This document shows positions 55,016 to 63,888 of a DNA stretch of 64,000 nt, piece after piece; the stretch's first letter is position 1; each line of letters starts with the position of its first letter. The translations under genes were made by a program, and so were the position numbers. A model generated the notes under the pieces. It was not told the DNA's origin. It was given only the letters and a program-made list of their open reading frames with translations, and did no database searches. Origin of the DNA: Actinobacteria bacterium UBA2184 (lineage in GTDB: Bacteria > Actinomycetota > Coriobacteriia > Anaerosomatales > Anaerosomataceae); NCBI GenBank assembly GCA_002328745.1, contig DCVQ01000015.1, positions 45,747 through 109,746 of the forward strand, written 5' to 3'.

Positions 55016-56743
55016 TCAGCGCTCGCCGCGGACCGGCGGGCCGAGGGCCACGACCACCGCGAGCGCCATGAGCGCGATGACGGCGTGGGGCAGGAGCGTC
55101 TCGATCGAAGGCCCGTCGAAGAAGATCTGCCACGGCAGGTAGCCGAGGCGCAGCACGACGACGGCCGCAAACGCTCCGGGGATGACGGGCCACCTGCGGC
55201 CGAACGAGGAGAAGAACGACAGCACGAGCCCCGCAAGCGCCCAGCCCCCCGCGGCGATCAGCGGTCCGGGCTCGAAGACGCTCCGGACGTTGGCGGCGGC
55301 GAGGCGCGCCGACCAGGGATCGATGAAGAACGAGGGATCCACGTCGAGGAACGGCGGGTGGCCGTTCATGGCCGCCGCGACGGTCATCGTGGTCAAAGCG
55401 GCCAGCCCGGACGCCGCGGCCGCGGCGAGCGGCTCGAAGACGTAGCCGGCGAACAGCGGGGCCGTGACGCTTGCGCGAAGCGCGCCGAGCGCGGGAGCGA
55501 AGAGCGGCACGAGGGCGTCCCCGGTCCCCCGGCGCGCCCGCCAGAGCCAGTACGCGGCTGCCGGCACGCCGAAGAGCGCCGCCCACCCCGCGCCCGCCTC
55601 CAACGCGAGTCCCGCCGTGAGCGCGATGATGCCGAGGCCGAGACCGAGGCCGGGCACCACGGCACCGGCGAGCGCGACCGGAGCCACGGCCACGGCGTAC
55701 GTCTCCATGAGCACGGGGTCCTGCCCGAGCGCGGCGCCGAGCACCGGGCCGAGGCCCACCCACGCGAGCCAGGCGCTCGCGACTGCGGCGAGCGCGCGCC
55801 GCGGTATGCCCGAGTAGCGCGCGAACCGGTCCCACGCGTAGGGGCGCGGGAAGTCGTCGACGCTCTCGTCCGCGTCGCCGAGCGTGTCCTGCACGAGCTC
55901 CGCGAGCGACTCGCGGCCCGCCTGCGGGTCGCCGAGATGCGGCATCAGCGCGGCCGCGAAGTCGGCCACGCTCTCGTAGCGATCGTCGGGATGCGGAGCG
56001 AGCGCCGCGAGGAGCACCGAATCGACCGCGGGGGACAGCGAGGGCTCGAACTCCGAGGGAAGCGGCACGTCCGCGACCTCGATGCGGAAGAGCGAGCTCT
56101 CCGGCGTGTCTGCGTCGAAGGGGTTCGCGTCGGCGAGCAGCTCGTAGGCGAGCGCGGCGAGCGCCCACTGGTCGGTGCGTTCGTCGAGCTCGCCGCCGCG
56201 GAGCTGCTCGGGCGGCATGTAGCCGAGCGTCCCGGCCATGCCCCTGGCGCGTCCGCTTGCGTCGGTGAGCGCCGAGATGCCGAAGTCGGCGACCTTCACG
56301 CGCCCGTCGCGGGTGACGAGCACGTTGGCGGGCTTGATATCGAGGTGCAGGACGCCGTTATCGTGTGCGAAGCGAACTGCTTCCGTCACCGCTGCGAGCG
56401 CCGCGGCCGCCTCATCGGGGCCGAGCGGACCGCCCGTCGCATCGACGAGGTCGGCGAGCGACATGCCGTCGATGTCCTCCATCACGATGTACGCGTCCTG
56501 GTCGTCCGTGTCCCACTCGTGGACGGTGACGATCGCGGGGTGGTTGAGCAGCGCGGCGGTCCGCGCCTCGGACAGGCCGGTGCGCGCGAGCGGCTTGCCG
56601 GCGCGGTCGGTCGGGAGCGGCAGGCGCTTGATGGCGACCCGCCGGGCCATGCGGGTGTCGAACGCGAGAACGACCGAGCCGTACCCGCCCGAGCCGAGGT
56701 CGGCGATCGGCCTGTACCGGTCGAGGATGAGCGGCTCTTCCAC
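55016..56743 (-). CDS. Membrane Ser/Thr kinase with large hydrophobic C-terminus
   Basis: A 575-residue protein. Kinase domain (about 8-270): DLGSGGYGSVVLAFDTRMAR, VAIKRLPL, HLDIKPANVLV (HLD in place of HRD), VADFGISALT and an APE-like MPPEQL. The C-terminal half has about eight hydrophobic segments rich in Ala and Leu (WVGLGPVLGAALGQ, LMALAVVVALGPPV) and no PASTA repeats. GTG at 56743 has AGGAG upstream. Its lack of PASTA and its polytopic tail suggest it senses something in the membrane. HLD kinases (RD-less) are generally not activated by loop phosphorylation. Confidence 0.88.
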   Translation of the reverse strand: MEEPLILDRYRPIADLGSGGYGSVVLAFDTRMARRVAIKRLPLPTDRAGKPLARTGLSEARTAALLNHPAIVTVHEWDTDDQDAYIVMEDIDGMSLADLVDATGGPLGPDEAAAALAAVTEAVRFAHDNGVLHLDIKPANVLVTRDGRVKVADFGISALTDASGRARGMAGTLGYMPPEQLRGGELDERTDQWALAALAYELLADANPFDADTPESSLFRIEVADVPLPSEFEPSLSPAVDSVLLAALAPHPDDRYESVADFAAALMPHLGDPQAGRESLAELVQDTLGDADESVDDFPRPYAWDRFARYSGIPRRALAAVASAWLAWVGLGPVLGAALGQDPVLMETYAVAVAPVALAGAVVPGLGLGLGIIALTAGLALEAGAGWAALFGVPAAAYWLWRARRGTGDALVPLFAPALGALRASVTAPLFAGYVFEPLAAAAASGLAALTTMTVAAAMNGHPPFLDVDPSFFIDPWSARLAAANVRSVFEPGPLIAAGGWALAGLVLSFFSSFGRRWPVIPGAFAAVVVLRLGYLPWQIFFDGPSIETLLPHAVIALMALAVVVALGPPVRGER

Positions 56744-56846
56744 GTGTCTCCTGCACTCGCGCTGCGGCTGACGCGATTGTACGCCAGCGCAGCGAAGCCG
56801 GCGTCATGGCGACACCGGCTTCGAGGAAGTGCGACGCGGGAGAGCG

Positions 56847-57275
56847 CTACTTGGCGACGATCTCCACGAGCTCGAGCGCGAAGGTGAGGTCCTGTCCCGC
56901 GAGCGGGTGGTTGAAGTCGAGTGTGATGTGCTCGGCGGTCACGCGGGCGACGAGCGCGTTGACGCGCTGGCCGTCCGGAGCCTGAAGCTCGACGCCCCAG
57001 CCCTCCTGCGGAAGGTTGTCGCCGAACTGATCGATCGGCACCTCCTGGATCGCGGCGTCGACGCGCTCGCCGTACGCCTCGGCTGCCGGGATGGTGACGG
57101 TCGCCTGGCCGCCGACCTCGAGGTCCGCTACGGCGGTCTCGAAGCCGGGGATGACGTTGCCCTCGCCCATGACGAACTCGATAGGATCGCGACCCGAGCT
57201 CGAGTCGAAGGTGGAGCCGTCGGCAAGGGTGCCTGTGTAGTGCACGCGAACTGTGTCGCCGGACTGAGGCTTCAT
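56847..57275 (-). CDS. FKBP-type peptidyl-prolyl isomerase (SlyD-like)
   Basis: A 142-residue FKBP with insert-in-flap: GDTVRVHYTGTLADGSTFDS, EFVMGEGNVIPGFETAVADL, GQATVTIPAAEAYGERVDAA and ITLDFNHPLAGQDLTFALEL. No metal-binding His tail, unlike E. coli SlyD. It catalyses prolyl cis-trans isomerisation and acts as chaperone. RBS AGGAG fixes the ATG at 57275. Confidence 0.92.
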   Translation of the reverse strand: MKPQSGDTVRVHYTGTLADGSTFDSSSGRDPIEFVMGEGNVIPGFETAVADLEVGGQATVTIPAAEAYGERVDAAIQEVPIDQFGDNLPQEGWGVELQAPDGQRVNALVARVTAEHITLDFNHPLAGQDLTFALELVEIVAK

Positions 57276-57390
57276 GGGAACTCCTGTCGAAACGGTGTGG
57301 TGCGAACGTCCGCACAGTATACTGCATGGGGTATGAAACCGCGATGCCGTCCCGGTGGGACGGCATCGCACGCTTCTTCGGGCGGCGCGG

Positions 57391-58590
57391 CTAACGGATG
57401 CCGACCTCCTCGCCGAGCGTCACGTCGACTTCCATGAGCTCGTGCTCGTAGTCGTCGAAGTCAAGCCGCCAGAACTCGATCGTCACGGTGTCGCCGATCT
57501 CGCTCGTGCGCACTGCGCCCACCAGCTCGAGCTGCGTCATGATCGGCTCGCCGTCGTAGGACACGATGATGTCGGTGGGGATGAGTCCCGCTGCTTCCGC
57601 GGGCGAGCCAGGGTCGACCTCCTCGACGAGCGCGCCGTGGTCTGTGGGCAGCTCGTAGTAGTCGCCCTCGGCGATGTCGATGGTCGAGCACCACGCGCCG
57701 AGGTACGGGTGGAACGCGCGTCCGAACTCGATAAGGTCCTCGATGATGCCCTTGGCCAGATCGCTCGGGATGCAGAAGTTGAGGCCCTGCCAACCCCAGT
57801 CGCCGAGGCCGGCCGACGGGATCCCGACGTACTGGCCCTTGCTGTTGACCAGCGCCCCGCCCGAGTTGCCGTGGTTGATGAGCGCGTCGACCTGGAGCGC
57901 CGAGGCGAGCGAGTCGACGGAGAGGTACGGCGAGTCGTCCCACTCGATCATCTCGGTGCCGAACGTGCGGCCGGTGGCCGAGACGATACCCTGCGATACC
58001 GACAGGCCCACGCCGTGAGGATCGCCGATCGCGATCACCGGGTCGCCCGGCTTGAGGTCGCCCGATGCGCCGAATTCGATGGGGTCGAGGCCGTCGCGGT
58101 CGACTTTGATGACCGCGATGTCGCTCGACTTGTCGCGGCCGACGATGCGGGCCGTGACGTACTCGGCGCCGAGCTTCACGAGCACCTCATCGACCGGTGT
58201 GGTGAGGTCGTTCTCCGTCACCACATGGTTGTTGGTGACGATGTAGCCGTCCTCGCTCACGATGACGCCGCTGCCGCCTTGCGTCGGGGCGGACGTGGCG
58301 TAAGCGGTCTCGGGATCCCACAGCTCCTTGCCGGAGATGATGGTCACGACCGAAGGCGCGGCGATCTCGGTCGCGGTGCGTGCCCAGTCGGCGGGGAGCA
58401 CCTCGGGCACGGGTGGAGGAACCGGGTCCTTGTCGAGCGCCGCCACGAGGAACCCCGCTCCGAGGGCGGCCACGAGGCCGCCCGAGAGAGCCGCGGCGAC
58501 CAGGCTGAGCAACTGGGCCGAGAGAGCCCCCCGGTCATCCGCCCACCTTCGCGGCGACCGCCCGAGCGTCCGTGCTGGCGCTCCCCCCAT
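57391..58590 (-). CDS. HtrA/DegP-type membrane serine protease with PDZ
   Basis: A 399-residue protein: one N-terminal membrane anchor (LVAAALSGGLVAALGAGFLV), protease domain with YIVTNNHVVT (His), SSDIAVIKVD (Asp) and INHGNSGGALVNSKG (Ser), then a PDZ domain (VEEVDPGSPAEAAGLIPTDI). Position in a stress/envelope neighbourhood suggests quality control of exported proteins. Starts are ambiguous: ATG at 58590 or GTG at 58599, both shortly after GAGGAG. Confidence 0.93.
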   Translation of the reverse strand: MGGAPARTLGRSPRRWADDRGALSAQLLSLVAAALSGGLVAALGAGFLVAALDKDPVPPPVPEVLPADWARTATEIAAPSVVTIISGKELWDPETAYATSAPTQGGSGVIVSEDGYIVTNNHVVTENDLTTPVDEVLVKLGAEYVTARIVGRDKSSDIAVIKVDRDGLDPIEFGASGDLKPGDPVIAIGDPHGVGLSVSQGIVSATGRTFGTEMIEWDDSPYLSVDSLASALQVDALINHGNSGGALVNSKGQYVGIPSAGLGDWGWQGLNFCIPSDLAKGIIEDLIEFGRAFHPYLGAWCSTIDIAEGDYYELPTDHGALVEEVDPGSPAEAAGLIPTDIIVSYDGEPIMTQLELVGAVRTSEIGDTVTIEFWRLDFDDYEHELMEVDVTLGEEVGIR

Positions 58591-58640
58591 GCAGATCACG
58601 TCTCCTCAGTCCTGGCCGCATCCGGCGCGTGCGTCGTCCG

Positions 58641-59618
58641 TCAGTTGCCTGCGTCGCCCTCTTCGCCCTCGAGCTCGCCGATGTCCGACACGTAGTAGTA
58701 GCCATCGTCGCCGAGGGTGCAGATCGCGCCGATCTCGTAATACGTGCCATCGGAATAGCCGAGGGTGAATGCGACGATGGCGGTGCCATCGTCGTAGGCC
58801 TCGGCGCCCGTGATCTCGAAGTCGGTCAGGTCCGCGGGCGCGAAGATCTCGATGAGCTCCTCGGGAGCGAACTCGGAGAGCGGCGAGGAAGTCACGGCCA
58901 TCATGTCCTCGTACCGGCCCTCGTACATCGAGATGATGAACTCGTTCAGGGCCCACGCTGCCGCCTCCTCGGCGGTCACGTCGCCCTCCGCGGGGTCTTC
59001 CGGCTCGACGTCCTGAGGGTCGACGGTGTAGGTGTCCGAGACGAACCACTCGCCGTTGCGGGCTTCCACGATGACCCCGCGCTCCCACTCCCCGTCATTC
59101 GTCCCGAGCCAGTACTCGGCGATGTCGTCCTCCTCGACGAGCGGGTAGTACCACCACTCGGCGTCCTCGCCGTAGTACTGGGTGCCGGCGTCCGAGAGCG
59201 CGTCGAGGCTGGTCTCGAAGCCGCGCTCGGTGCGGATGTCCAGCGCCTTGCCCTCCTCCTTCTTGGATGTGGTCCGCGGATCGTTCTCATCCTTGTCGCG
59301 CGTGAGGACGTAGGCCGCGATCCCGCCGCCGACGATGGCCACCGCGAGCACGCCCACGATCACGGCGCCGAGGATGTTCTTGAAGCGGCGCTCCTGGACC
59401 TCGATGGGGAGATCATCGGACGTGGCGTGCGCTGCCGGCGGAGGATACGCGGACGGCGCCGGGTACGCGCGTGGCACCGGTGCGGTCGTCGGCGTCACGC
59501 CGACGGGGGCTTCCGTGCGAGCCTGCGGAGGCTCGGCCGGGTGGGGTAACGGCGCGCCGCATGAAGCACAGAATTCGGCGGGCGTCGGATCTTCCGTACC
59601 GCATACCGGACAGCGCAT
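58641..59618 (-). CDS. Zinc-ribbon membrane protein with acidic extracytoplasmic domain
   Basis: A 325-residue protein: N-terminal zinc ribbon (MRCPVCGTEDPTP ... FCASCGAPL), Pro-rich linker, one TM helix (ILGAVIVGVLAVAIVGGGIA, about 85-107), then an extracytoplasmic region with many Asp/Glu/Tyr (ISMYEGRYEDMMAVTSSP; LTDFEITGAEAYDDGTAIVA). Partner of the following zinc-ribbon protein, with the same architecture. GGAGGAG fixes the ATG at 59618. Function unknown. Confidence 0.8.
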   Translation of the reverse strand: MRCPVCGTEDPTPAEFCASCGAPLPHPAEPPQARTEAPVGVTPTTAPVPRAYPAPSAYPPPAAHATSDDLPIEVQERRFKNILGAVIVGVLAVAIVGGGIAAYVLTRDKDENDPRTTSKKEEGKALDIRTERGFETSLDALSDAGTQYYGEDAEWWYYPLVEEDDIAEYWLGTNDGEWERGVIVEARNGEWFVSDTYTVDPQDVEPEDPAEGDVTAEEAAAWALNEFIISMYEGRYEDMMAVTSSPLSEFAPEELIEIFAPADLTDFEITGAEAYDDGTAIVAFTLGYSDGTYYEIGAICTLGDDGYYYVSDIGELEGEEGDAGN

Positions 59619-59828
59619 CACGGCTCCTCCCCCGAAGAGATTTGCATGAGCGTAGACCGCGCTACACGGCCTTGTCCAGCAGTCGCGGCGGTGGCCGCGA
59701 TCACCCCCGGCTGGCGGTGCGGGCGCACGCGCGAACCCGCTTCGGACGTCGGCGGATGACGGATGCTCCCGGGGTAGAACAGGCGACTGCAACAGGCGGC
59801 GCTGGGCCCCTGCCGACGGTCGCCGGGA

Positions 59829-60815
59829 CTAGACGCCCGTGGTCCCCCCGAGTTCGACCGGAAGCGGTATAGCGCCAGCGGGAGCCTCGATATCGACCGG
59901 CTTGTTGAAGTCGAAGAGATCCATCGTCAGCACCATGTCGATGGGCAGCGCCCCTCCGAGCCCCATCTCGATCACCTGCCGGTACGGCATGCCGTCCTCG
60001 ACGCCGATGTAGAGATCCATCGTGAGATCGGCGTCCGCGTACATCTCGCGGAGCGTCTCGGCATCGAACGAACCGTCGGTGGCATCCTCCGGAAGCTGGC
60101 CCATGAGCTCCGAGTAGTTCTCGACCGCCATGTCTGCGATCTTCTCGCCATCGATGACCAGGTAGTAGTGCTCGCACGTCACGCCGTCGATCTCCTCGCG
60201 GCCCTTCGATTCGACCGTCGAGTACGCCTTCATGTAGTCGAGGTACTCGGCAGGGTTCGCGCTGCCCTGGTTCGCGGTCTGAAGACCGCTGAGGTCGAAG
60301 TCCATGTAGTACCACTGCGGACCCGCGCCGAAGGGGTCGGGATCGTACTTGAGGTACAGCCTGCCATCGAGGATGACTTCGGACATGCGCATGGTCTGAC
60401 CGAGCAGACGCATCGAGCCGTCCATCGCCACCTTGGCCGCGGCGGGGTTGCTGTTGTCCTCGGCCACGCCCTCGAACTCCATATCGAGGGACTGGCCCTG
60501 GACCTCGACCTCCATCTCCATCGTGAAGCCGAAAGTCTCGAGCCCGTCCACTTTGTCGGCGACCGCGGCGATGGCTTCTTCGGGCGTGGGTCCGCCGAGC
60601 AGCGAGAATCCGAGTGCGCCTCCGGCGATGGCGAGCACCGCGACCCCGCCCACGATGGCGGTGCGCGCAGCGCGGGACAGCCGGCGGCGCCCGGAGGGCG
60701 GTGCGACGGGTAGGGCCGGATCCTGCGGTGCGGTCGCCGGCTGCATCGCGGCACCGCACGACGAACAGAACGTTCCGGGTGTCAGGTCCTCAGTGCCGCA
60801 TACGGGGCATTCCAT
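59829..60815 (-). CDS. Zinc-ribbon membrane protein with LppX/LolA-like domain
   Basis: A 328-residue protein: zinc ribbon (MECPVCGTEDLTPGTFCSSC), one TM helix (TAIVGGVAVLAIAGGALGFS, about 52-72), then a beta-rich exterior domain of LppX/LprG type: FGFTMEMEVEVQGQSLDMEF, MRMSEVILDGRLYLKYDPDP and VTCEHYYLVIDGEKIADMAV. LppX/LprG-type domains bind lipids. The ribbon is almost identical in layout to that of the 58641 gene, so they are paralogues. GGAGGAG fixes the ATG. Confidence 0.82.
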   Translation of the reverse strand: MECPVCGTEDLTPGTFCSSCGAAMQPATAPQDPALPVAPPSGRRRLSRAARTAIVGGVAVLAIAGGALGFSLLGGPTPEEAIAAVADKVDGLETFGFTMEMEVEVQGQSLDMEFEGVAEDNSNPAAAKVAMDGSMRLLGQTMRMSEVILDGRLYLKYDPDPFGAGPQWYYMDFDLSGLQTANQGSANPAEYLDYMKAYSTVESKGREEIDGVTCEHYYLVIDGEKIADMAVENYSELMGQLPEDATDGSFDAETLREMYADADLTMDLYIGVEDGMPYRQVIEMGLGGALPIDMVLTMDLFDFNKPVDIEAPAGAIPLPVELGGTTGV

Positions 60816-61000
60816 GGCGTCTCCTCCCCGAGATGAGTCCACCTCAACGTGTATTGTCCCACATCCGCGCGTGCTGATTGCCGGGGCATCGGTCTGAGAC
60901 CGGGTTCGAGAGCGACCGCCGTGCGCATGGTTGCGCATGCCCGACGACGACGGTGTTCCACACGCTTGTTTGGCTGTGCTACTATCACTATCCGCACCAC

Positions 61001-61086
61001 GCGGGTGTGGCGGAATGGCAGACGCGCATGGTTCAGGTCCATGTGGGGGCAACCCCGTGAAGGTTCAACTCCTTTCACCCGCACCA
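61001..61086 (+). tRNA. tRNA-Leu(CAG)
   Basis: Class II tRNA with acceptor GCGGGTG/CACCCGC, anticodon stem CATGG/CCATG, loop TTCAGGT (anticodon CAG), long variable arm GTGGGGGCAACCCCGT, T-arm with GTTCAAC and encoded CCA. Decodes CUG. A terminator hairpin follows. Confidence 0.95.
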
Positions 61087-61098
61087 GCGAATGAAGAG

Positions 61099-61126
61099 CG
61101 GCCCCTCCCGGTAACGGCAGGGGCCG
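61099..61126 (+). terminator. tRNA-Leu terminator
   Basis: CGGCCCCT / AGGGGCCG stem followed by TTTCTC, 12 bp after the CCA end. Confidence 0.75.
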
Positions 61127-61180
61127 TTTCTCGTATCACAGGGACTCTCCGCCCCGATCGCGGGAGTGGATGCGCTCCGC

Positions 61181-62476
61181 CTACCGCTGCTTCTTGAGCT
61201 TCGCGAGGTTGAGCCGCATCGTGAGCAACCGGTCGGAGCTGAAGATGCGACCGGCCACCACGACGAGCACCGCGAACCACGCGAGCTCGTACGCGGCCCC
61301 GAGCAACACCATGTGCGCGTTGCCAAGGAACAGGTTGGGAGCTGCGAGGAAGGCGTGGGTGAAGGGGATGGCGAGCACCGTCCATCTGGCCACCGGCGCG
61401 AGCGAGTTCACGTCGACGAACATCGACACGAAGTACGGCACCATCAGCAGGACGATCATCGGCGTGATGAGCGATTGCACCGCCTTCACGTTCTCGGCGA
61501 ACGCTCCGAGGATGAGCGAGATGACGAGCGCCACGAGTATGGCCGCGAACATCGACAGGCCAAGCATCGCGTAGTCCCCGACGCCGAGCGTCAGCCCGAG
61601 CTGATCGGCGAAGGCCGTTGCCGCCGAAGTACTGGTCCCCGTTTCGCCGAAGCCTTCCATCAGGCCCTTCATGTAGATGTTCATGCCGACCATGTAGGCG
61701 GCCGCCGAGACGAGCGCCACCAGTCCGGCGGCCATCATCTTGGCCGTCACTATCGCGGATCGCGAGATGGGCATCGCGAGCAGCGTCTCGAGAGTCTTGT
61801 TCTCCTTCTCGGTGGCGATGGCCACGGCGACCATCTGCGCGGCGAACATCACCACCACGAAGAGCACGATCGGGACCAGCATGGTCTGCGTCGAGATGAA
61901 CGCCATGACGGTGTCGCGGCTCACCTGGGCCTGCCGGTCGCCGACCATCACGTGGTCCACGACCGCGAGCGGATCCTTGATGAACGCCGGGTCGATTGCC
62001 GCCGCGTGTTCGGTCATGACCTCCTGAGCCACCGTCTGCTCGACTTGCAGGAGCGCCGCCGAGAGCGCCGCCGAGTCCTGTCCGGACATGACGGAGAACG
62101 TACGGATGACCGAGTACACCTCGATGCGTGCCGGAGTCGCGTCGCCGAGCGCCGCGCCGTATCCCTCGGGCACGACGACGAGGATGCTGCCGCCCGACGC
62201 CGAGAGCGCACGCGCCGCCTCCCCGGCATCGTCGTCGGCGGCCTCCTCGATGGTGAAGCCAGCGCCCTCGATCGCCGCTCGGAGCGCGGACGAGGCTTCG
62301 GTTCGGTCGCGGTCGAGCAGCGCGAGCCTGCGGTTGGCCGCGGCCTCCTCTCCCTCGGCGCCGACCACCTGGCCGATCACGGCGAACATCATGATGGTGA
62401 TGACGAAGGGGAGCAGGATCTGCGGGGTGATGAGCTCCTTGACCTCTTTGCGTAGGAGCACGAGGAACCGTCTCAT
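61181..62476 (-). CDS. ABC-2 type transporter permease (NatB-like)
   Basis: A 431-residue permease: N-terminal helix (LITPQILLPFVITIMMFAVI), a large extracytoplasmic domain (about 50-200), then a five-helix bundle: MLVPIVLFVVVMFAAQMVAV, AIVTAKMMAAGLVALVSAAA, YAMLGLSMFAAILVALVISL, LITPMIVLLMVPYFVSMF and LGAAYELAWFAVLVVVAGRI. Resembles NatB-type exporters. ATG at 62476 overlaps the ATPase stop (ATGA), so the pair works together. Confidence 0.9.
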   Translation of the reverse strand: MRRFLVLLRKEVKELITPQILLPFVITIMMFAVIGQVVGAEGEEAAANRRLALLDRDRTEASSALRAAIEGAGFTIEEAADDDAGEAARALSASGGSILVVVPEGYGAALGDATPARIEVYSVIRTFSVMSGQDSAALSAALLQVEQTVAQEVMTEHAAAIDPAFIKDPLAVVDHVMVGDRQAQVSRDTVMAFISTQTMLVPIVLFVVVMFAAQMVAVAIATEKENKTLETLLAMPISRSAIVTAKMMAAGLVALVSAAAYMVGMNIYMKGLMEGFGETGTSTSAATAFADQLGLTLGVGDYAMLGLSMFAAILVALVISLILGAFAENVKAVQSLITPMIVLLMVPYFVSMFVDVNSLAPVARWTVLAIPFTHAFLAAPNLFLGNAHMVLLGAAYELAWFAVLVVVAGRIFSSDRLLTMRLNLAKLKKQR

Positions 62477-63195
62477 CGTGCCACCTCCGCGAAGACCTCT
62501 TCGAGATTGTCGGCGCCGAAGCGTTCCTTCAGCTCGGCCGGGGTCCCGGTGGCGTGGATCGTCCCCTGGTGGATCACCGAGACGCGGTCGGAGAGATACT
62601 CGATCTCGAGCATGTTGTGGCTCGAGAGCAGCACCGCCATTCCCGACCGCGTGAACTCCTTGATGGTGTCGCGCACGTCGAGCGCGCCGAGCACGTCGAG
62701 GCCGCTCGTCGGCTCGTCGAGGATGGCCAGCTTCGGGCGGGTCATGATCGCCCGGGCGAGCAGGAGCTTGCGCGCCATGCCCTTGCTGTAGGTGCCGATC
62801 TTGTCGTCCAGCCTGTCGCCGAGCCCCGAGATCTCCGCCGCCGACGCGAGGCTCTCGGTCTGGCGTTCGCGATCGTCGAAGAACACCTCGGCCATGAAGC
62901 GCAGGTACTCCCTGCCGCGCATGCTCTTGTACGCGCCGGCCTCCTCGGGCAGATAGCTCAGGCGGGCGCGCGCCGAGGCGGGGTCGGAGACGACGTCGAT
63001 TCCGTCGAGCTCGATGGCGCCGGCGCTCGGCTGCAAGATGGTCGCCACCATGCGGAGCGTGGTCGTCTTGCCGGCGCCGTTCGGGCCGATGAGCGCGAAC
63101 ACCTCCCCCGCGCGTACCGAGAAACCGATGCCGCGCACGGCTTCGAGCCGCCCGTAGTGCTTCGAGAGTCCGCTCACGCGCAGAACGTCGGCCAT
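62473..63195 (-). CDS. ABC transporter ATP-binding protein (NatA-like)
   Basis: A 240-residue ATPase: Walker A LIGPNGAGKTTTLRM, signature YSKGMARKLLLARAI (a SKGM variant of LSGGQ, as in NatA), Walker B KLAILDEPTSGLD and the H-loop LLSSHNMLEIEYLS. Start at 63195 with GGAAGGGG upstream rather than the longer frame. Export of sodium, drugs or lipids are all possible. Confidence 0.95.
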   Translation of the reverse strand: MADVLRVSGLSKHYGRLEAVRGIGFSVRAGEVFALIGPNGAGKTTTLRMVATILQPSAGAIELDGIDVVSDPASARARLSYLPEEAGAYKSMRGREYLRFMAEVFFDDRERQTESLASAAEISGLGDRLDDKIGTYSKGMARKLLLARAIMTRPKLAILDEPTSGLDVLGALDVRDTIKEFTRSGMAVLLSSHNMLEIEYLSDRVSVIHQGTIHATGTPAELKERFGADNLEEVFAEVAR

Positions 63196-63312
63196 CGGCG
63201 CCCCTTCCCGTCGTGCCGGCCCCTGACATTGAACCACAGCTTCCCGCGTGTTGTGTTCGCCTTGGTGCGGGCGCACAATCGAGCGGTGAGGAAGCTGTCG
63301 AAGGAGTCTGAG

Positions 63313-63858
63313 ATGACGAAGCGACTCGCGATCTGCCTGCTTGCGGCGCTGCTTGCCGCAACCGCCGGCTGTTCGGGTGGTAGTGACGAACTTGAAGGCG
63401 ACGCTGGCGACAACGGGGCGAGCACGCAGATGCCCGTGGACACCCCCTCCGCGCCAAACCCCTCCGAGCTGCTCACCCCCGCCGATGTCGAGGCCGTCTC
63501 GGGCCTCACCGGGCTCGAGGTCGTACCGTACGAACCCGCCGTCGGCGCGGGCGGCGACGTGAACATCGCCGATGCCTCGGGCCAGCTCGTGGCCATGCTG
63601 GTGGTCGACTCGCTCGAGACGTGGGACGCGTGGTTGACGGATGGTTTCACCGTCTCCGAACCGGTCAATCCGCCGGTTGGTGACGAGGCGTTCATCGGTC
63701 CCAGCCCCGACGTATCCGGGGTGATCTACATCTTCGGCTTCCGCAAGGGCGACGTGGCCGTCGTGATCGACACATACTTCGATGTCGGCGCGACCGGCAC
63801 CATCCTGAGCGTCGAGCAGTTACGCGAGCTTGCCGAGATCGTGGAGGGCCGGCTGTAA
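63313..63858 (+). CDS. Lipoprotein
   Basis: A 181-residue lipoprotein: signal peptide and lipobox ending LLAATAGCSGGSDELEGD, a Pro/Asp-rich spacer, then a domain (LLTPADVEAVSGLTGLEVVP ... VVDSLETWDAWLTDGFTVSE) with the look of small actinobacterial DUF lipoproteins. AAGGAG upstream fixes the ATG. Divergent from the ABC operon. Function unknown. Confidence 0.85.
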   Translation: MTKRLAICLLAALLAATAGCSGGSDELEGDAGDNGASTQMPVDTPSAPNPSELLTPADVEAVSGLTGLEVVPYEPAVGAGGDVNIADASGQLVAMLVVDSLETWDAWLTDGFTVSEPVNPPVGDEAFIGPSPDVSGVIYIFGFRKGDVAVVIDTYFDVGATGTILSVEQLRELAEIVEGRL

Positions 63859-63888
63859 GCCCGTTGCGAGCGCGAAGAGGGGGTCCAC

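Noticed and set aside
61181..63457. 758-codon minus frame joining ATPase region and permease
   Set aside because: The part upstream of 62476 is out of frame with the true ATPase gene; the permease starts at the ATGA overlap.
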